A DNA stretch of 64,000 nt from positions 326,889-390,888 of the forward strand of contig NZ_CCDM010000004.1 of assembly GCF_000750635.1 (NCBI RefSeq). The letters run 5' to 3'. A model generated the notes under the pieces. That model saw only the letters and a list, made by a program, of their open reading frames with translations. It was not told where the DNA came from and did not search any database. Below, piece by piece: positions 8,777-17,343 of this stretch. Each line of letters starts with the position of its first letter. Position 1 is the stretch's first letter. The DNA is from Oceanobacillus jeddahensis (GTDB lineage: Bacteria; Bacillota; Bacilli; Bacillales; Amphibacillaceae). The translations under genes were made by a program, and so were the position numbers.

Positions 8777-9574
8777 TTAATCCGTTATATGAATAACACC
8801 TTGATTACTAGTTAAATCCATCCTATTTTCCCCTTCACCAATCATACCTTTTTTCATTTTTTCAGTATCTTCCTCTGTCTGTAGACCCTCTAAGTTTAAA
8901 GTAACATCTGAAGAATCACTCTCGGCCATCACTGTTAAGGAAATTGGCTTGTTTTTATAAGAAACGCTGATGTCTCCAGCATCTGTATCAATAGATAGAC
9001 TATTCCCTTCTTCTATCTCTTTCATAATGACTTCCCCATCATTAGAAGTAATATTTAAATCTTGAAAAGAGCTATCCACCATACTTAACATACCAGCATC
9101 CGTACTAAATTCCCCTGTATCAGCAGTCACATTTTCTATTTTTCCATCCCCTGAACCATTTTGAATCTGGATATCAAGCATAGAGATTTCATTTATTTCT
9201 ATATTACCACTTTTATTGATTAATTCCATATCATTTATTGCCGATTCGGGAACATGAATCGTGATCGTACCATTTTTGCCAAACGTAAATCCTCCCATAA
9301 AACTACCTTCTGTTTGACTCTCTTGTTTTACAATTAACGTCGCTTCATCCTGTTGGACAGTAACAGGATCATTATCTTCGTCTTGTTTCCCTTCCATAGA
9401 AACAGTTACTTCATTGGAATCACTTTTCTTAAATATCACATCCCACGAATCATTGTATACTTTAATCCTTTTCACGTTGTCTGTTGAGTAGGATTGGTCC
9501 ATTTCAAAATTTTCACTGCAAGCTGCAGTAAAACATAAACAGATAGTACATATAAACAAAACGATCTTTTTCAT
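8777..9574 (-). CDS. Lipoprotein with DUF4097-like beta-helical repeats
   Basis: The 265-residue protein starts with a signal peptide and lipobox (C-F-T-A-A-C, Cys19), so it is anchored to the outer face of the membrane. The rest consists of short repeated strands such as IEINEISMLDIQIQNGSGD and ISVSYKNKPISLTV, typical of the DUF4097/GIN-head adhesin-like parallel beta-helix fold. It sits between the ABC permease and the regulator genes of the same operon. A role as ligand-capture or signalling subunit for the exporter/kinase pair is inference. Its ATG follows AAGGAGGATAACC. Confidence 0.75.
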   Translation of the reverse strand: MKKIVLFICTICLCFTAACSENFEMDQSYSTDNVKRIKVYNDSWDVIFKKSDSNEVTVSMEGKQDEDNDPVTVQQDEATLIVKQESQTEGSFMGGFTFGKNGTITIHVPESAINDMELINKSGNIEINEISMLDIQIQNGSGDGKIENVTADTGEFSTDAGMLSMVDSSFQDLNITSNDGEVIMKEIEEGNSLSIDTDAGDISVSYKNKPISLTVMAESDSSDVTLNLEGLQTEEDTEKMKKGMIGEGENRMDLTSNQGVIHITD

Positions 9575-9626
9575 CGGTTATCCTCCTTGTAAATTACTTA
9601 CCTGTAAAAGATACATATTCTCAGAT

Positions 9627-10331
9627 CTACACAACATCTAGTTTGTTAATTTTACGGAAGGACAAATAACCAATAAAAAGGCCAAATAGGCAAAGAATCC
9701 CTGGGATAATAATAATTTCACTTAAGCTTACTTGACTTCCACCATCCGAAACCGTCGCATTAATGAGCACACCAATGATTACCGCCCAAGTAATCGTTGT
9801 AGCAGTTGATTTCTTTCGCATACCAAAAAACAAGGGAATCAAGCTCACACCTGCTGCCATCAGTGCCTGAATTAATACGGATGGTGCTGTAGCAAGCATT
9901 TCTCCTGCTTGAACAGGCTCTTCAAATAAAAATAAATGGGGACTAATCCAATAAACGAGTAAATTAATAATCAGTGTTGAAATAATAATACTCAGAAAAC
10001 AAAATAAAAGTACAATTAACAATTTTGCTTGAATCAATTTTTTTCGTTGTAGTGGATACGCAAATAATAATAAAATGGTTTTATTTTTATATTCATCAAT
10101 AACTAAACGGGATAAAACCACTGCAGAAAAAGTGATAAACACCACTTTAATAAATATATTTGCCAAAGACATAAAAGCAGGATAATCAGGAAACATTGGT
10201 TCTACCTCATTCCTGGATCCCCAAGCCATCAGAGCTACGGATATAAAAATAATAAATGTCCAAATCAGTGCTCCTTTGATATATTGCGATATATGGTGTT
10301 TTGTAAATTCCAATTTCATCAATTTCAACAT
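9627..10331 (-). CDS. ABC-2 type exporter permease
   Basis: This is the membrane subunit of the second exporter. Six hydrophobic segments are visible in 234 residues (about 19-36, 55-78, 100-125, 145-166, 173-192, 200-225). The start MLKLMKLEFTKHHISQY resembles the cytoplasmic entry helix of BcrB-type permeases. The gene follows the ATPase after 44 bp and precedes the lipoprotein by 52 bp, so all are in one operon. The best guess for its job is export of, or protection against, an envelope-active peptide; the substrate cannot be read from sequence. Confidence 0.85.
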   Translation of the reverse strand: MLKLMKLEFTKHHISQYIKGALIWTFIIFISVALMAWGSRNEVEPMFPDYPAFMSLANIFIKVVFITFSAVVLSRLVIDEYKNKTILLLFAYPLQRKKLIQAKLLIVLLFCFLSIIISTLIINLLVYWISPHLFLFEEPVQAGEMLATAPSVLIQALMAAGVSLIPLFFGMRKKSTATTITWAVIIGVLINATVSDGGSQVSLSEIIIIPGILCLFGLFIGYLSFRKINKLDVV

Positions 10332-10375
10332 AATACTTCCTCCGTTATTATCATAATGTTGGTCCTCTATAAAAG

Positions 10376-11299
10376 TTATAAATGTACTTCTTCTCCGTTC
10401 ATGGAGCTCAAAAAGTATTCTTCCAGTGAACTATGTCTTTTATTTATACTTTCAATGCCAACATCATTCATCACAAGCTTTTTAGAGAGATCTTGCTGCG
10501 TTAAAGCAGGATCGTAAATGCGAATTGTTTGTTCTCCAATCATTTTAAAATTATGTATTCCTAAATGCTGTTCTATCACGAACATTGCTTTTTTGGCGTC
10601 TTGAACTTTCACCTCAATATAAGCCGTTTGTTTCCCGTTTATATCTTTCATCGATACTTCCTTAATTAGCTTACCACTTTGTATCATACCGATTGTATCT
10701 GACATTTGCTCCATTTCCGCCAGAATATGGCTAGAAATCAATAACGTCATTCCGTATTCGCGGCTGAGCACTTTAAAAAGATCTCTTAATTCTTTAATAC
10801 CAATCGGGTCCAAACCATTAATCGGTTCGTCCAAAATTAACAATTCCGGTTTAGTAGAAATAGCTCTGGCAATCCCTAGTCTCTGTTTCATTCCCAGTGA
10901 TAATTCTTTTACTTTTTTCTTCTCAATATTTGTTAATTTCACCAGTTCCAACGCACGATCTATCGACTCTTTATCATAGTATCCCATGTATTCACAATGA
11001 TAATATAGATTTTCTTTCGCAGTTAAATGATCATAAAAAATCGGATATTCAATAATATTTCCCATCCGTTTTAAGAATTCGAATGAAGTTTCTGTTATTT
11101 TTTCACCAAATAATTCAACCTCTCCACTTGTTGGTTTGATTAAGTTCGTTATCATTTTCATCGTCGTTGTTTTTCCAGAACCATTTGGTCCCAGGAAGCC
11201 GTAAATCTCTCCTTGTTTCACGTGCATATTCACATTAGAAACAACTTCTTCCCCTTTAAATGTTTTACTGAGTTGATTTGTTTTTATTATGTATGACAT
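10376..11299 (-). CDS. ABC exporter ATP-binding subunit, BcrA-like
   Basis: The first gene of the second module encodes a 307-residue ATPase with Walker A (GPNGSGKTTT), signature (LSLGMKQRLGIARAI), Walker B (ELLILDEPINGLDP) and H-loop SSHIL. The PTNG of most relatives is PING here. A C-terminal domain of about 90 residues matches that of the ATPase at 2328-3257, so the two are paralogues. The ATG follows GGGAAGGAGGAGAAG, a very strong ribosome binding site. Upstream tandem 11-bp repeats suggest induction by its own two-component system. Confidence 0.92.
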   Translation of the reverse strand: MSYIIKTNQLSKTFKGEEVVSNVNMHVKQGEIYGFLGPNGSGKTTTMKMITNLIKPTSGEVELFGEKITETSFEFLKRMGNIIEYPIFYDHLTAKENLYYHCEYMGYYDKESIDRALELVKLTNIEKKKVKELSLGMKQRLGIARAISTKPELLILDEPINGLDPIGIKELRDLFKVLSREYGMTLLISSHILAEMEQMSDTIGMIQSGKLIKEVSMKDINGKQTAYIEVKVQDAKKAMFVIEQHLGIHNFKMIGEQTIRIYDPALTQQDLSKKLVMNDVGIESINKRHSSLEEYFLSSMNGEEVHL

Positions 11300-11339
11300 T
11301 GCTCTTCTCCTCCTTCCCCTCTTATACTATGGAACTGAA

Positions 11340-11368
11340 TTAACTTTTCTCTTACTTAAATCTTACTT
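11340..11368 (-). promoter_or_regulatory. Three tandem 11-bp repeats, likely response-regulator site
   Basis: On the minus strand, AAGTAAG, AAGTAAG and AAGTTAA begin exactly 11 bp apart (plus-strand positions 11362-11368, 11351-11357, 11340-11346). They end about 10 bp before a possible -10 region (TAGTAT/TATAAG). The layout mirrors the TTAAG repeats at 2248-2274 of the first module and fits OmpR-type tandem binding. The regulator at 7962-8675 is the presumed ligand. Confidence 0.6.
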
Positions 11369-11480
11369 TTTTATTAAGTTCTTTTTATCTTTTAAAATAT
11401 TGCATTCGAATTCGTAGGCCTGGCCCTAACGTATTCGTTTAAATGGATTTTATAGGAAATTAAAAATCGATTTACTCTAA

Positions 11481-11510
11481 AACAGCGTCAAGGATATCCT
11501 TGACGCTGTT
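11481..11510. terminator. Terminator: perfect 30-bp palindrome
   Basis: AACAGCGTCAAGGAT is followed at once by its exact reverse complement, giving a 30-bp perfect dyad; it can form a stem with a minimal loop. On the plus strand it runs into CCAAATTTTATTTT. It lies downstream of the minus-strand efflux gene (11693) and upstream of the ABC promoter, so a terminator or insulating role fits best. Confidence 0.6.
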
Positions 11511-11692
11511 CCAAATTTTATTTTGCCCACTTTAAATCAATAAGCAGACTCCTTGATAGTACCAACAGCAAACTTTAAATTCCCAACCATAAACCTGCTG
11601 TTAAAAAGCAAAGAAAAGAAGCAGATACACATATTTGTGCAGATTCAAATCCCTTCTGTACAAGCCGTTTTTCATTCTAGCTTGATATATAT

Positions 11693-13159
11693 TTAGCTAG
11701 ATTCCTGAACTTCACGTTTTTCTCCATCACGCTGCCTGTGACTTTCCTCTTCAGCAGGGGAATTGCCATTCTTAATAAAAAAGCTGAGCACAACCCCGAT
11801 AAGTGAAAGTACTGTAATGACCATAAAGGCTACATTGACACCATGAATCATTGGATAGGCTATATCCGGATTAAGTTCCGCAGAAGTTTCCGTTGTCGTC
11901 ATTACCGTAATAACGATAGCCGTTCCAATGGATGCGGAAACCTGGCGCATCGTATTCGTCACCGCTGTACCATGTGAAATCAACTCTCTAGGGAGCTGAT
12001 TTAAACCTGCAGTTGTTACAGGCATCATGACCATCGATAGACCGAACATCCGAATGGCGTACAAAATCATGATCATCACCATCGATGTCGAAGGTCCCAA
12101 ATTGGCTAGGGCAAAAGTGGAAACGGTAATAATGATAAGCCCAGTAACCGCTAACCACCTTGCACCGAAACGATCAAATATACGACCCGTAATCGGGGAC
12201 ATCATCCCATTCACTAAAGCACCAGGGAGAAGCGCAATTCCTGCTTCCATTGCTGTAAACCCTCGTGCGTTTTGCATATAAAGCGGAATTAATGTCTCTG
12301 CACCAATCAGTCCCATAAATGCGATCATGGGTATAATCGTTGATAAGGTGAAGATCGGATTTTTAAATACCCTGAATTCCAGCATAGGTTTCTTCATACG
12401 TAATTGCCTGATAATGAAGCATGCTAAGGATACTGCGCCAACAAGCAGTGTAGTGATCGTGATGATACTTCCCCATCCATTGTTGCCCGCGCTTGTAAAT
12501 CCATATAAAAATCCGCCAAAACCAAAAGTAGATAAAATAATGGATAGCATATCCAATTTCGGATATGTCAATTCCGTAACGTTTTTCATCACTTTAGCAG
12601 CAACCAAAATAACGATAATTGCAATAGGCAGTATAATTAAAAATATAGCACGCCAAGAAAATGTAGTAATAACCCATCCTGACAAAGCCGGGCCAATCGC
12701 TGGAGCAAAGGAAATCACAAGACCTACCAGCCCCATTGCTACCCCGCGGTTTCTGACAGGAAAAAGTAATAAAAATACGGTTTGCATTAGCGGCATGATC
12801 ACGCCCGCTCCACTAGATTGAATGGTTCTTCCTAAGAGTAACATACCAAAGTTCGGAGCCATGGCAGAAAATGCTGTCCCGACAGCAAACACCGTCATCG
12901 CAGTAATGAATAACTGTCTTGTTGTGAATCGCTCCATTAAAAACGCGGTGACAGGTATCATCACGCCATTGACGAGCATAAAAACAGTTGTCAGCCACTG
13001 CCCGGTATTAGCAGTCACATTCATTTCTTCCATGATTGGCGGGATCGCTGTAATCATTGTTGTCTGGTTTAAAATGGAAATGAACCCACCTGTAAGAAGT
13101 ACAATAATGATGGGTGTTTTATTAAATGATTGCACTTTCTTATGAACACCCTCCTTCAT
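11693..13159 (-). CDS. DHA2-family (EmrB/QacA/LmrB-like) multidrug efflux MFS transporter
   Basis: The protein is a drug:proton antiporter with about 14 predicted membrane helices in roughly 490 residues. Family marks include LNQTTM in helix 1, the LTTVFMLVNGVMIP stretch, the motif A-like ERFTTRQLF loop, and motif C in helix 5 (GLVISFAPAIGPALSGW). The start is unclear. ATGs at 13183 and 13159 lack a ribosome binding site, while AAGGAGG (13152-13158) sits just after the second; a GTG at 13135 is the first in-frame start behind it but 16 nt away. I list 13159. A perfect dyad TCATGTTACATGA at 13180-13192 overlaps the promoter region and may be an operator. Confidence 0.85.
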   Translation of the reverse strand: MKEGVHKKVQSFNKTPIIIVLLTGGFISILNQTTMITAIPPIMEEMNVTANTGQWLTTVFMLVNGVMIPVTAFLMERFTTRQLFITAMTVFAVGTAFSAMAPNFGMLLLGRTIQSSGAGVIMPLMQTVFLLLFPVRNRGVAMGLVGLVISFAPAIGPALSGWVITTFSWRAIFLIILPIAIIVILVAAKVMKNVTELTYPKLDMLSIILSTFGFGGFLYGFTSAGNNGWGSIITITTLLVGAVSLACFIIRQLRMKKPMLEFRVFKNPIFTLSTIIPMIAFMGLIGAETLIPLYMQNARGFTAMEAGIALLPGALVNGMMSPITGRIFDRFGARWLAVTGLIIITVSTFALANLGPSTSMVMIMILYAIRMFGLSMVMMPVTTAGLNQLPRELISHGTAVTNTMRQVSASIGTAIVITVMTTTETSAELNPDIAYPMIHGVNVAFMVITVLSLIGVVLSFFIKNGNSPAEEESHRQRDGEKREVQESS

Positions 13160-13179
13160 ATAACAAATTACAATAGTGA

Positions 13180-13192
13180 TCATGTTACATGA
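13180..13192. promoter_or_regulatory. Perfect dyad upstream of the efflux gene
   Basis: TCATGT-T-ACATGA is a 6+1+6 perfect inverted repeat about 20-35 bp ahead of the efflux coding start. Drug pumps of this family are often controlled by TetR- or MarR-type repressors at such sites; no regulator gene is adjacent. Confidence 0.35.
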
Positions 13193-13240
13193 ATGATTTG
13201 ATTTTGTCGATGATTGTGCTTTTCGTCACATTTTCCAGAT

Positions 13241-13290
13241 AAAACAAAAAGACCTATCTTCCTCAAAAATAGGCAGCCTTTTTGTTTTTA
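13241..13290. terminator. Bidirectional terminator after the acyltransferase gene
   Basis: AAAACAAAAAGACCTATC (from 13241) pairs with the region to 13290 carrying ATAGG and CCTTTTTGTTTTT. A- and T-runs flank both sides. It ends the minus-strand MerR/C45 operon, whose stop codon is at 13352. Confidence 0.75.
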
Positions 13291-13351
13291 GACTTTTAAA
13301 ACGTACATCTCAGACGTCAGAGTATACTTATTTTCAAATTCGATTTGAGTA

Positions 13352-14371
13352 TTAACTGATTGTTATCTCTCCTTCTAAAAGATGAGGTAGTTCTTCTTTT
13401 CCTGAAAGCCATTCACTAAATGATAGTTCGTAAGGTTCACAATTTCCACCAACTCCAACCACTACATGCAAGTCTTTTGGGCAATACATCACTGTATGCA
13501 AAGTCCCAAAATATTCTTCGTAATCCTTGAAAAATAATGGCGAGTCTTCATTGTTAAAAATATGATACGCAGAAATCAGAGTTAAATCTTCTTTTTCTAG
13601 TGTTGCCAAATAGTTTTTGCGATCCAAGGACCGATTAATGAACACTCTATTTTTCTTCTTTAATTGCTCCGATTCAAAATGATTCGTGCAAATAAGCTTG
13701 GAGTTTTTATGAACAATCTGTTGTTCAGGTGCTGCCTCCACAATAGCATTATTTCCCTCTTTATCCATAATGGAAAAGTTAAAACAATACTGATGAGGAA
13801 TTTGTTTAATGAACGATACAGCTTCATTTGTGTCGGCGCATTGTTCCAAAACCAGTCGACAAATCATTGTTGCCAAAAAACCTTTTTGAGCAGCCGCTTC
13901 ATTTACCAAATGCAGACCAATAACAAGCCCCTTCTCATTCATGCCGTCCAGCCTTCCTGTAATGTGCTGACTGAATCCGATGCTGGCATACCCTTGATCC
14001 GGTTTGGATAGAACTAATCTGGCGTCATATAATTTATCATTGAAATCATAATTTCGCACATAAAAAGAATTGCCTGCGAATGTTGTACAACCCATAGAAG
14101 GCATCTGTATATCATATCCTCCAAACAGCTGCATGGCAGTATTTATATCGACTTCCATTCCAACTGCCAGCCCCTCTATCTCTTCCCTGAGTATTGGTGA
14201 CACTCGCTCTAGTTGTTTCTTCGCTTCTGTCATATCTTTATTCACCTGTATTTCTATTAGATGCTTCCAGTTTATATTTAATTTCAGGGCAACACCCTGT
14301 TTCATCCCCATTTCATACGCATTCCCTGTCAGTTCAACGATTTCTGCCTGCAGCTTTCTTCTCAGATTCAT
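13352..14371 (-). CDS. C45-family (penicillin acyltransferase-like) Ntn-hydrolase
   Basis: The 339-residue protein belongs to the Ntn-hydrolases related to acyl-CoA:6-aminopenicillanate acyltransferase. In these, a precursor cleaves itself before a Cys that becomes the N-terminal nucleophile; the candidate is the Cys in PSMGCTTFAGN at about residue 94. NYDFND and the GLHLV and NHF motifs further on fit the family. Substrates are usually amides such as N-acyl amino acids, but this cannot be fixed here. The ATG overlaps the MerR stop codon as ATGA and lies 6 nt after AGGAGG, so it is translationally coupled to that regulator. Confidence 0.82.
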   Translation of the reverse strand: MNLRRKLQAEIVELTGNAYEMGMKQGVALKLNINWKHLIEIQVNKDMTEAKKQLERVSPILREEIEGLAVGMEVDINTAMQLFGGYDIQMPSMGCTTFAGNSFYVRNYDFNDKLYDARLVLSKPDQGYASIGFSQHITGRLDGMNEKGLVIGLHLVNEAAAQKGFLATMICRLVLEQCADTNEAVSFIKQIPHQYCFNFSIMDKEGNNAIVEAAPEQQIVHKNSKLICTNHFESEQLKKKNRVFINRSLDRKNYLATLEKEDLTLISAYHIFNNEDSPLFFKDYEEYFGTLHTVMYCPKDLHVVVGVGGNCEPYELSFSEWLSGKEELPHLLEGEITIS

Positions 14372-15126
14372 TGATTTCCTCCTATATGTGTAACAGGTAT
14401 AATGATATCTGCTGCATCCATCTGTCCCCCACGATACCATTCCAGGATAGATCCAGCAGGAGTCCAGTTGTTAACCATACAATATTGCATTAATTTACGA
14501 TATGCGGCTTCAATTTTAGAAAAATCCCCATTAAAAGTAAGACCAATACAGAAGCATTTCCTCATTGTTTCCGAAAAAGCTTCCGGAATAGGTATTGTGC
14601 CTATTTTTTTTGAAATACCAAAGCCAATTTCTGCTTTTACTTGTTTCTTCGTTCCGGATATATATCGCAAATACGTGTTTTTAATCGGAATTTGAACCTG
14701 TTCTATCTGTTTACGCCTAAAAATAAATTCCTTGCTAAATTGTCCGGCAGTAGATTCTGCTTCAAACCAAATCACTTTCTCAGCAGGTTTTTCAAACATA
14801 TAAATCTCCGCTTCATCAGAATCACTTTCTAAATAACGGAGACTGACTTCCAGCTGCTTCTGATTTTCTTTTATCGTTTGAATCCATTTCTCCTTCATTC
14901 GCTTCTGCTTATCTTTATCTGCTTTTAAGTAAAGTTGAATATCATGAATCGGAACCTTTGCTGTCCGCAGGCTTGCAATCATTTTAGCAAGCGAAATTTG
15001 ATCTTCCGAATACATGCGATAGTTACTATCCTCCTGCCTCGCTGATTTCAAAAGACCTTTTTCTTCATAAAAGCGTAGGGTACTTTTAGGAATACCTGTC
15101 TTCATCGAAAATGCCTGTATCGTCAT
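14368..15126 (-). CDS. MerR-family regulator with effector-binding domain
   Basis: A 252-residue regulator with an N-terminal MerR winged helix (IQAFSMKTGIPKSTLRFYEEKGLL, residues about 3-27), a coiled-coil linker (about 75-100) and a C-terminal domain of about 140 residues resembling the GyrI-like/BmrR effector domain that binds small hydrophobic molecules. ATG at 15126 is preferred; a TTG one codon upstream has an equally good distance from GGGAGGAG. The 4-bp overlap with the C45 hydrolase gene implies that the regulator senses that enzyme's substrate or product. The promoter has the 19-bp spacer typical of MerR control. Confidence 0.88.
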   Translation of the reverse strand: MTIQAFSMKTGIPKSTLRFYEEKGLLKSARQEDSNYRMYSEDQISLAKMIASLRTAKVPIHDIQLYLKADKDKQKRMKEKWIQTIKENQKQLEVSLRYLESDSDEAEIYMFEKPAEKVIWFEAESTAGQFSKEFIFRRKQIEQVQIPIKNTYLRYISGTKKQVKAEIGFGISKKIGTIPIPEAFSETMRKCFCIGLTFNGDFSKIEAAYRKLMQYCMVNNWTPAGSILEWYRGGQMDAADIIIPVTHIGGNQ

Positions 15127-15162
15127 CAAGATGTTCTCCTCCCGTCACCTTTCTTAAGTATA

Positions 15163-15193
15163 AGGATAAACCTTAAAGTAACTTGAATGTCAA
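15163..15193 (-). promoter_or_regulatory. MerR-type promoter with 19-bp spacer and dyad
   Basis: On the minus strand a -35 TTGACA (15188-15193) and a -10 TATCCT (15163-15168) are separated by 19 bp, longer than the usual 17. A near-perfect dyad TTAAAGT-A-ACTTGAA (15173-15187) fills the spacer. MerR-family activators untwist exactly such promoters, so autoregulation is the natural reading. Confidence 0.75.
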
Positions 15194-15248
15194 GGCATTT
15201 TGAATAGAATAATTCAGTACATCAACTTCATAAAATCTAAAAACAGCA

Positions 15249-15282
15249 AAAAACACTGAATCTACTATATCCCAGTGTTTTT
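15249..15282 (-). terminator. Terminator of the LacI/HAD operon
   Basis: On the minus strand, AAAAACACTG pairs with CAGTGTTTTT and is followed by a T-rich run (TTTTTTGCTGTTTTT). It lies 80 bp after the HAD stop codon. Confidence 0.8.
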
Positions 15283-15363
15283 CTTAATAAGATCTTTTAT
15301 TTTGCGTTCAATGTTTTTTAAACGGAATCATTTTCTGTTTCAAAAAGCTCATTCCTCATCCAG

Positions 15364-15984
15364 TTAAAATAACTTTACGAAATCACTCGGCTGTTCTAAT
15401 ACATAATCCGCTTCTTCAAACCCTTTTTGCGTTTTACTCCCCCATAATGCAAGCGCAAACGCTACTCCTGCACTTTTGGCACATTGCAAATCATAGATCG
15501 AATCTCCAATGTAGATAGCTTTTTCTTTTTCCACAGCTAACTGATTGATGCAAGCTAACAATGGATCAGGGTGCGGCTTATGTTTTTCTGTATGCGATGC
15601 TGTGATAATCTCAGAAAAATAGTCATTCAAACCATATGGTTCAAATTCATTTATCATTTGCTCATTTGTTTTGGAGGTGACGATTCCCATCTTAATGTTT
15701 TTGTTTGCCAATTGCTTCATAACTACATCCATTTGTTCAAATACCTTTATATCCTTAACGAAAGAAAGTATATTTTCTTCCCAAGCAGCTTGTATGCTTT
15801 CAACATCTTGTATTTGTAATCTGTTTAAAGTCTCTCTCCCGGGTATACCCAAACTAAAAAATAACGCTTCTTTCTTATACTCCAGACCCAGCTCTTCCTT
15901 CAGCGTTTTCTGCAGCGCATGTAATATTGGTTCCTCGGTGTCTAATATGGTTCCATCTACGTCAAAAATAGCTGTGGTAAACAT
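15364..15984 (-). CDS. HAD-superfamily hydrolase (phosphoglycolate phosphatase/beta-phosphoglucomutase-like)
   Basis: This 206-residue cytoplasmic phosphatase shows the HAD motifs in order: DVDGTILDTE (nucleophile Asp near residue 9), a cap of about 65 residues, VTSKT (motif II), Lys in KHKPHPDPL (motif III) and GDSIYDLQCA (motif IV). The C1 cap and the final ADYVLEQPSD fit the PGP/PgmB subfamily. I chose the ATG at 15984, 8 nt after AGGAGG; an upstream TTG is too near. It follows the LacI regulator after 42 bp in the same operon, so it probably acts on a sugar phosphate whose metabolism that repressor controls; this is inference. Confidence 0.87.
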   Translation of the reverse strand: MFTTAIFDVDGTILDTEEPILHALQKTLKEELGLEYKKEALFFSLGIPGRETLNRLQIQDVESIQAAWEENILSFVKDIKVFEQMDVVMKQLANKNIKMGIVTSKTNEQMINEFEPYGLNDYFSEIITASHTEKHKPHPDPLLACINQLAVEKEKAIYIGDSIYDLQCAKSAGVAFALALWGSKTQKGFEEADYVLEQPSDFVKLF

Positions 15985-16026
15985 GTACAATTCCTCCTAA
16001 ATATCCGTTTTTATGATAATCGTATT

Positions 16027-16974
16027 TCAAACCGAATCTCTTTCGATAATACGATAAGGTGTTTCTATTTTTTCGTTCGATTTCTTTATCATTAAACTGC
16101 AAGCCTGTTCACCGATTTTGGTAAGCTGGTGGTCTACCGTCGTCAATCTCAAACCAATACCAACAGGCTGATTTTCCTGACCGATAATCGCTAAATCACC
16201 TGGAACACGCAATTGTTCAGCTTTTGCTTGCAAATATATTCCGCTGGCTACTTCATCGCCATTTGCATAAATTGCCGTCGGTCTTTCCGATAATTGTAAA
16301 AACTGATGTGCCGCTTCATATCCATCTTCTAAACATTGACAATTTGAAATATGATAACCGGATGGAATATCACCAAAAATTTCATGATACGCATTGATGA
16401 TTTTCTTCGTACTATTGCTTTCCATCCGGGCTGTTGTAAAAGCAACCGCAAGATGTCCCTTATTTTTAAGTAATTGAAAGGCATCCAGGAAAGAAGCATA
16501 TCGTTCTGTGTAAGAGCAGCCAATTTCATAATGCGGTGCGTACTCACAAGATATAATTGATCCAAAATCGGTATAAGGGACAATCGTCTCCCAATCATTC
16601 GCTCTTGATGTAATAATGATACCGTCAAATAGCTTACTTTTTAATTTCTCCAAATAGGCCAATTCTTTTTCTTTATCATATTGAGAAGGAAGCATTGTTA
16701 TTAAAAAATCATTTTCCAGAGCTATATTCAGGATACCATTTACTAATTGATCAAATGCCGGGTTATTGTTATATGGAAGGATAACTCCAATTGTTCTTGT
16801 TTCCCCACGAATTAAATCAACCGCATTTTTATTGGGGGCGTATTTCATTTCCTCCATTACTTTTAAAACAGCCTCTCTCTTTTCACTGGAGACGTACTTG
16901 TAATTGTTAAGAACTCTGGAAACCGTAGAGACAGAGACTCCTGCTAATTTTGCAATATCTTTAATATTTGCCAT
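16027..16974 (-). CDS. LacI-family transcriptional repressor
   Basis: The 315-residue protein has the LacI helix-turn-helix and hinge (IKDIAKLAGVSVSTVSRVLN, residues 4-23) followed by a periplasmic-binding-like effector domain from about residue 60. PTAIYANGDEVASG is the typical helper motif and the last 40 residues form the usual cap. A sugar or sugar phosphate is the likely effector. It lies 10 bp behind a PH-like gene, with its ribosome binding site TAGGAG inside that gene, and ahead of a HAD phosphatase. A LacI-type dyad in the promoter at 17344 suggests autoregulation. Confidence 0.92.
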   Translation of the reverse strand: MANIKDIAKLAGVSVSTVSRVLNNYKYVSSEKREAVLKVMEEMKYAPNKNAVDLIRGETRTIGVILPYNNNPAFDQLVNGILNIALENDFLITMLPSQYDKEKELAYLEKLKSKLFDGIIITSRANDWETIVPYTDFGSIISCEYAPHYEIGCSYTERYASFLDAFQLLKNKGHLAVAFTTARMESNSTKKIINAYHEIFGDIPSGYHISNCQCLEDGYEAAHQFLQLSERPTAIYANGDEVASGIYLQAKAEQLRVPGDLAIIGQENQPVGIGLRLTTVDHQLTKIGEQACSLMIKKSNEKIETPYRIIERDSV

Positions 16975-16984
16975 AACTAAACTC

Positions 16985-17293
16985 CTATAGGTACGAAAAT
17001 TTTGAAAGAAGCGGGTAAAACGAGAAAAAATCTCCCTTGTATATCCATTTTATCTTAATACGATACGTTCCAACAATAAAAGCTGAAGACAATGGTGCTA
17101 TTTCAACCCTTTCTTCTGAAAACCAAAATGATTTCTCCACATTTATTAATTTATTACTAATGAGATATAATCGTTTATTCGTTAAAATTAAATCACCGAA
17201 ATAAATGTTTTGGACCCCGTCAAACGTTTCAAATAATCCTTCTAAACAAGAAGCTATCTTTTCATCCGGTTCCAGCTTTATTTTTTTAGTCAT
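16985..17293 (-). CDS. Small PH/GRAM-like domain protein
   Basis: The 102-residue protein resembles bacterial PH/GRAM-like domains: LEPDEKIASCLEG, a strand pair around FGDLILTNKRLYLIS (the LTNKRL motif is the family mark), and further strands. It has no signal peptide or clear membrane helix. It is the first gene of an operon with a LacI regulator and a HAD phosphatase. Its function is unknown. The ATG follows AGGGGAAGGGGAAG. Confidence 0.65.
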   Translation of the reverse strand: MTKKIKLEPDEKIASCLEGLFETFDGVQNIYFGDLILTNKRLYLISNKLINVEKSFWFSEERVEIAPLSSAFIVGTYRIKIKWIYKGDFFSFYPLLSKFSYL

Positions 17294-17343
17294 TTTCTTC
17301 CCCTTCCCCTCGTTTGATCTCTAGTTATTTTTAATGTAATGTA

